From contig NC_056039.1 of assembly GCF_004379255.2 (NCBI RefSeq), positions 24,689,883-24,753,882 on the forward strand: 64,000 nt of DNA. The letters run 5' to 3'. The notes under the pieces are model-generated. The model searched no databases. It saw nothing but the letters and a program-made list of their open reading frames with translations, and was not told the origin of the DNA. The translations under genes and the position numbers were made by a program. Shown piece after piece: positions 61,609-64,000 of the stretch (position 1 is its first letter; the number at the start of each line of letters is the position of its first letter). This DNA comes from Salvia splendens. Taxonomy: Eukaryota > Streptophyta > Magnoliopsida > Lamiales > Lamiaceae.

Positions 61609-63155
61609 TGCGGCGGCTGGTGGACGAGGAAAAGCTAGTAAACCAAGGGGCAGGTAAGGCCGTTGATGACAGTGAGGATGTTGAGGACAGCCGCCTGAGA
61701 GCAGAGAGGAAGCGAAAGGGGAAGAAGAGTGTTCTTCCCCCTCCTAAGAAGATACGCCCTGCCAGCCAGGGTATTGCGATCACCGACGCCCATCAACCTG
61801 CCTCCCCACAAGAGGGAGATGAGGGCAACGATACTAAGGATAGGGAACTCCAATGGACGCGAACGCCCCACAGGCAACAAGGAAGGCCTGCAACACCCCC
61901 CACCGCCGACTACTCCAAATCAACCGTGGCATTGACCGCAGACCTCCTTCAGCAGATGCTGGAATTCGACAACCCTAAAGGGCAGGAGGAGGTCCACCAG
62001 AGAGTGACAGGCCAGAAGCGGCTAAAGGCCGGAAAGAAACTCCACCAACCAGCCATGGAGAAGATCTGGGTTGAGGAGAAATTTGCCGATTACATTACCG
62101 GCATTGGTTTTGACTGGTTGTTGGAGATTGATGAGACTTCCGTGCTAGAGGCCCTGGCCAAGGAGTTTTTTCACGACATTCCAGTTTACCGGAAATACAG
62201 ACTTGGATGCCAGGAGTGTCTCCTTCACGGTGTTTGGCCGTGGGCAGAAGATGAGCTTGAACGAGTTCTCCGTGAGGATGAGAGACTCTACACAAACGCC
62301 CAGGTCGCCAGCGGGGAGTGGTTCGGGCGTGACATCGGCCTTCCTCACAGGAAGCCGGACTTCGATCAGCAGGCCGTCTGGCAGGCCTTATGCAATGGAC
62401 GTGCCCCCACTTTCAAAGCCTCTGAATCCAGAGGACATCACATTGCTGAATCAGCCCTCCACCTCGCCCAAGTCTACCTCGGCTGCAACCTCCTTGGTCA
62501 AGCCAACATAATGGCAATCATAACTTTGGTCGAGCTCTACTTTATGTGGAGCATGAGGGAGCAGAGGAAGATGCACCTTGGCTTCTGGCTGGCTTACTCG
62601 ATAAATCAAATTGCCACTTGCCCTGCACGCCACCTGAACGTCTGCCACCTTCTTGGAGCCTACCTACGGCGAAATTGGACCCTGGTGTTCCAGGAGCATG
62701 TAGAGCACCCCAGCCGCTGCCCTAAACCAGAATTATTTGACCTGGATTTCTTTGTAAGATTACATGTACTTGAACGGACGCGCGGGGGGAAACTTCGCTT
62801 CTACACTACAGCTCAGAAGGACCAGCAGAAGGAAAGGCAGGAGGAGAGGAGGAGGACAGCTGATCACCCGGCGAGCCCTGGTTGGCAACAGGGGCCTGGA
62901 CTGGATTTGGTGCCCACTCCGAGGACGGAGCAAGAGGAGGCTGCACAAGGAGACAATGGATGGAAGCTCTGCGTGGAGCAAATGTTGCAGCAGCTGGTGG
63001 AGAATTCCCAAGCTCAACTGGTCTTGCTGACCAGGTTGCTGGAGGCAACCCTCAATCAGCAACCACCACCTCCCTCTACAGGCTCCCCTCCATTCCGACG
63101 CACCTCATCCTGGCATCCTTCGGCATCCCCCGGTCAACCATCACGTAAGCACTAG
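61575..63155 (+). CDS. extra ORF of the Athila/Tat-type element, C-terminal part ('putative plant transposon protein' type)
   Basis: The 526-codon frame begins with charged sequence including a basic motif (RKRKGKKSVLPPPKKIRP) that could be a nuclear signal. It continues with a folded region (residues about 160-420: IWVEEKFADYITGIGFDWLL, LAKEFFHDIPVYRK, AESALHLAQVYLGCN, FWLAYSINQIA, FVRLHVLERT) and ends in a Gln-rich helix and a Pro/Ser tail. The middle fits by pattern the plant-transposon domain of Athila ORF proteins. Function is unknown. The true start is probably upstream in the neighbouring frame. Confidence 0.6.
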   Translation: MEEEPEQRPRVVRRLVDEEKLVNQGAGKAVDDSEDVEDSRLRAERKRKGKKSVLPPPKKIRPASQGIAITDAHQPASPQEGDEGNDTKDRELQWTRTPHRQQGRPATPPTADYSKSTVALTADLLQQMLEFDNPKGQEEVHQRVTGQKRLKAGKKLHQPAMEKIWVEEKFADYITGIGFDWLLEIDETSVLEALAKEFFHDIPVYRKYRLGCQECLLHGVWPWAEDELERVLREDERLYTNAQVASGEWFGRDIGLPHRKPDFDQQAVWQALCNGRAPTFKASESRGHHIAESALHLAQVYLGCNLLGQANIMAIITLVELYFMWSMREQRKMHLGFWLAYSINQIATCPARHLNVCHLLGAYLRRNWTLVFQEHVEHPSRCPKPELFDLDFFVRLHVLERTRGGKLRFYTTAQKDQQKERQEERRRTADHPASPGWQQGPGLDLVPTPRTEQEEAAQGDNGWKLCVEQMLQQLVENSQAQLVLLTRLLEATLNQQPPPPSTGSPPFRRTSSWHPSASPGQPSRKH

Positions 63156-64000
63156 TATACTCCCCCCTGAACTCAACTCTTATTTTTGGTCTGTAAATAT
63201 AACTGGTATTCTGTCCCACTTTCACACTTAGACCTTTGACGGGTCTAATTGTGAGAAGTTATGCATGTTTTTATTGGTTTTGACTGCCTATATGTTTTGG
63301 GTTATTGTTTTTTATGTTTTGATTGGCATGCTTTGATTGTTGGCACCATCTCCTACTTAGCCCAGTGTCTGGTCTAAGTGTGAGAAGTTTTTCTTGGCTT
63401 GTCTGTGTCGTTGCCTAACCCTTTTTTCACTGCATCAAGTCCCTCGAGGACGAGTTCATATGCAGTGGGGGGAAGGGTTAGCCTCAATTTAATCATTCAT
63501 GCCGATTTATAAAAATGCAAAATAACAGTTAGTAATAATTAGGGCAGTATGCATGTAATTGGATAAATGAAAGACTTGATTGCTTTGGGAAGAGTAAGAA
63601 AAACGACTCAGTATGTTCACATGTAGAAACTTGATTGCTAAACTTGATCAGTTTGAACGATGCAAGTATGATGGAAATGCTCAATTCTAAAATCATCTGT
63701 GAAGTCTCTCTATATGTGAGTTATAAGCCAAAGTAGAAATTTTTTACTATTTTTACAATGAAAAAATTACGAGAGGCTGTTTTTTAATATTTAGATGAAA
63801 ATTGCACAAGCAGTAAGGACTAAAGGCATTAGGACTTAACCATTTGAGCCTTTTCTTCGTTTCACAAACCCGCCTCATCAAATAAGGCACCCCCTAGTTA
63901 ACCACGTTGAGACATATACACTCTTACCCGTTCTTTTGAAACCGAAACCCACATCCTTAAACTTTTTTTACAAACACGTGAGGAAAAGAGGTCGAGAGAT
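63156..64000 (+). other. 3' non-coding interior of the Athila/Tat-type element
   Basis: CCCTCGAGGACGAG followed by GGGGGGAAGGG (63467-63477) is the usual Athila/Tat polypurine lead-in. No LTR starts right after it; the rest is AT-rich with a paired GGTCTAA(T/G)TGTGAGAAGTT word (63242, 63373). No gene is seen to the window end. Confidence 0.55.

Larger units (their letters stand above)
57966..64000 (+). mobile_element. Athila/Tat-type Ty3/gypsy element, internally deleted, running off the window
   Basis: A 1.3 kb LTR, an Asp-tRNA-type primer site, a damaged integrase and a long extra ORF in the env position follow in order on the plus strand. Gag, protease, reverse transcriptase and RNase H are missing between the primer site (59308) and the integrase (about 59390). 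The text near 63840-63960 (two-part 3' region ending in ACCGAAACCCACATCC) also looks like Athila interior, so the 3' LTR should lie beyond the window. At least fourteen (T)TGATCA(A)-type words are scattered along the element. Confidence 0.85.

Overview
The window is nuclear DNA from a flowering plant, most likely a eudicot. Two single-copy plant genes with many short introns sit in AT-rich DNA crowded with plant transposon families. The species cannot be named from the sequence; an asterid is only a guess.

Layout. 1-1764 is a broken hAT transposase (minus strand). 2208-4591 is a truncated Ty3/gypsy element with one LTR and part of gag. 4592-20352 is a nest: an old gag-only Ty3/gypsy (Athila-like) element split by a younger 9.4 kb Tekay/Del-type chromovirus derivative (6819-16203, two 3.3 kb LTRs, 5 bp target duplication). 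Its 3' LTR is cut again by an antisense solo LTR (18768-20218, 5 bp target duplication). 20700-22740 holds a decayed hAT-like pseudogene.

Two apparently intact host genes follow, both on the minus strand. 23555-36135 is CLASP, a microtubule-associated TOG/HEAT protein: I traced 21 exons giving one open frame of 1429 codons. 43657-57547 is EMF2, a VEFS-box Polycomb (PRC2) subunit: 21 exons, 627 codons. Between them (36.3-43.2 kb) are MULE-type foldback MITEs, a hAT element nested inside a MULE-like element, Stowaway MITEs and a captured fragment of an LRR receptor kinase. Introns of both genes hold Stowaway MITEs, and one EMF2 intron has a small hAT element.

From 57966 to the window end, 419 bp upstream of the EMF2 start codon, lies an Athila/Tat-type Ty3/gypsy element on the plus strand. 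It keeps a 1.3 kb LTR, a tRNA-Asp-type primer site, a damaged integrase, and a long extra (env-position) ORF behind its own TATA box. Its U3 carries three copies of a paired TTCTAGAA + CACGT motif, which looks like a stress-responsive promoter.

The two genes act in separate pathways (cortical microtubule organisation; H3K27 methylation). Nothing in the sequence links them beyond proximity. Exon edges were read by eye from splice signals and reading-frame continuity and may be off by a base or two.
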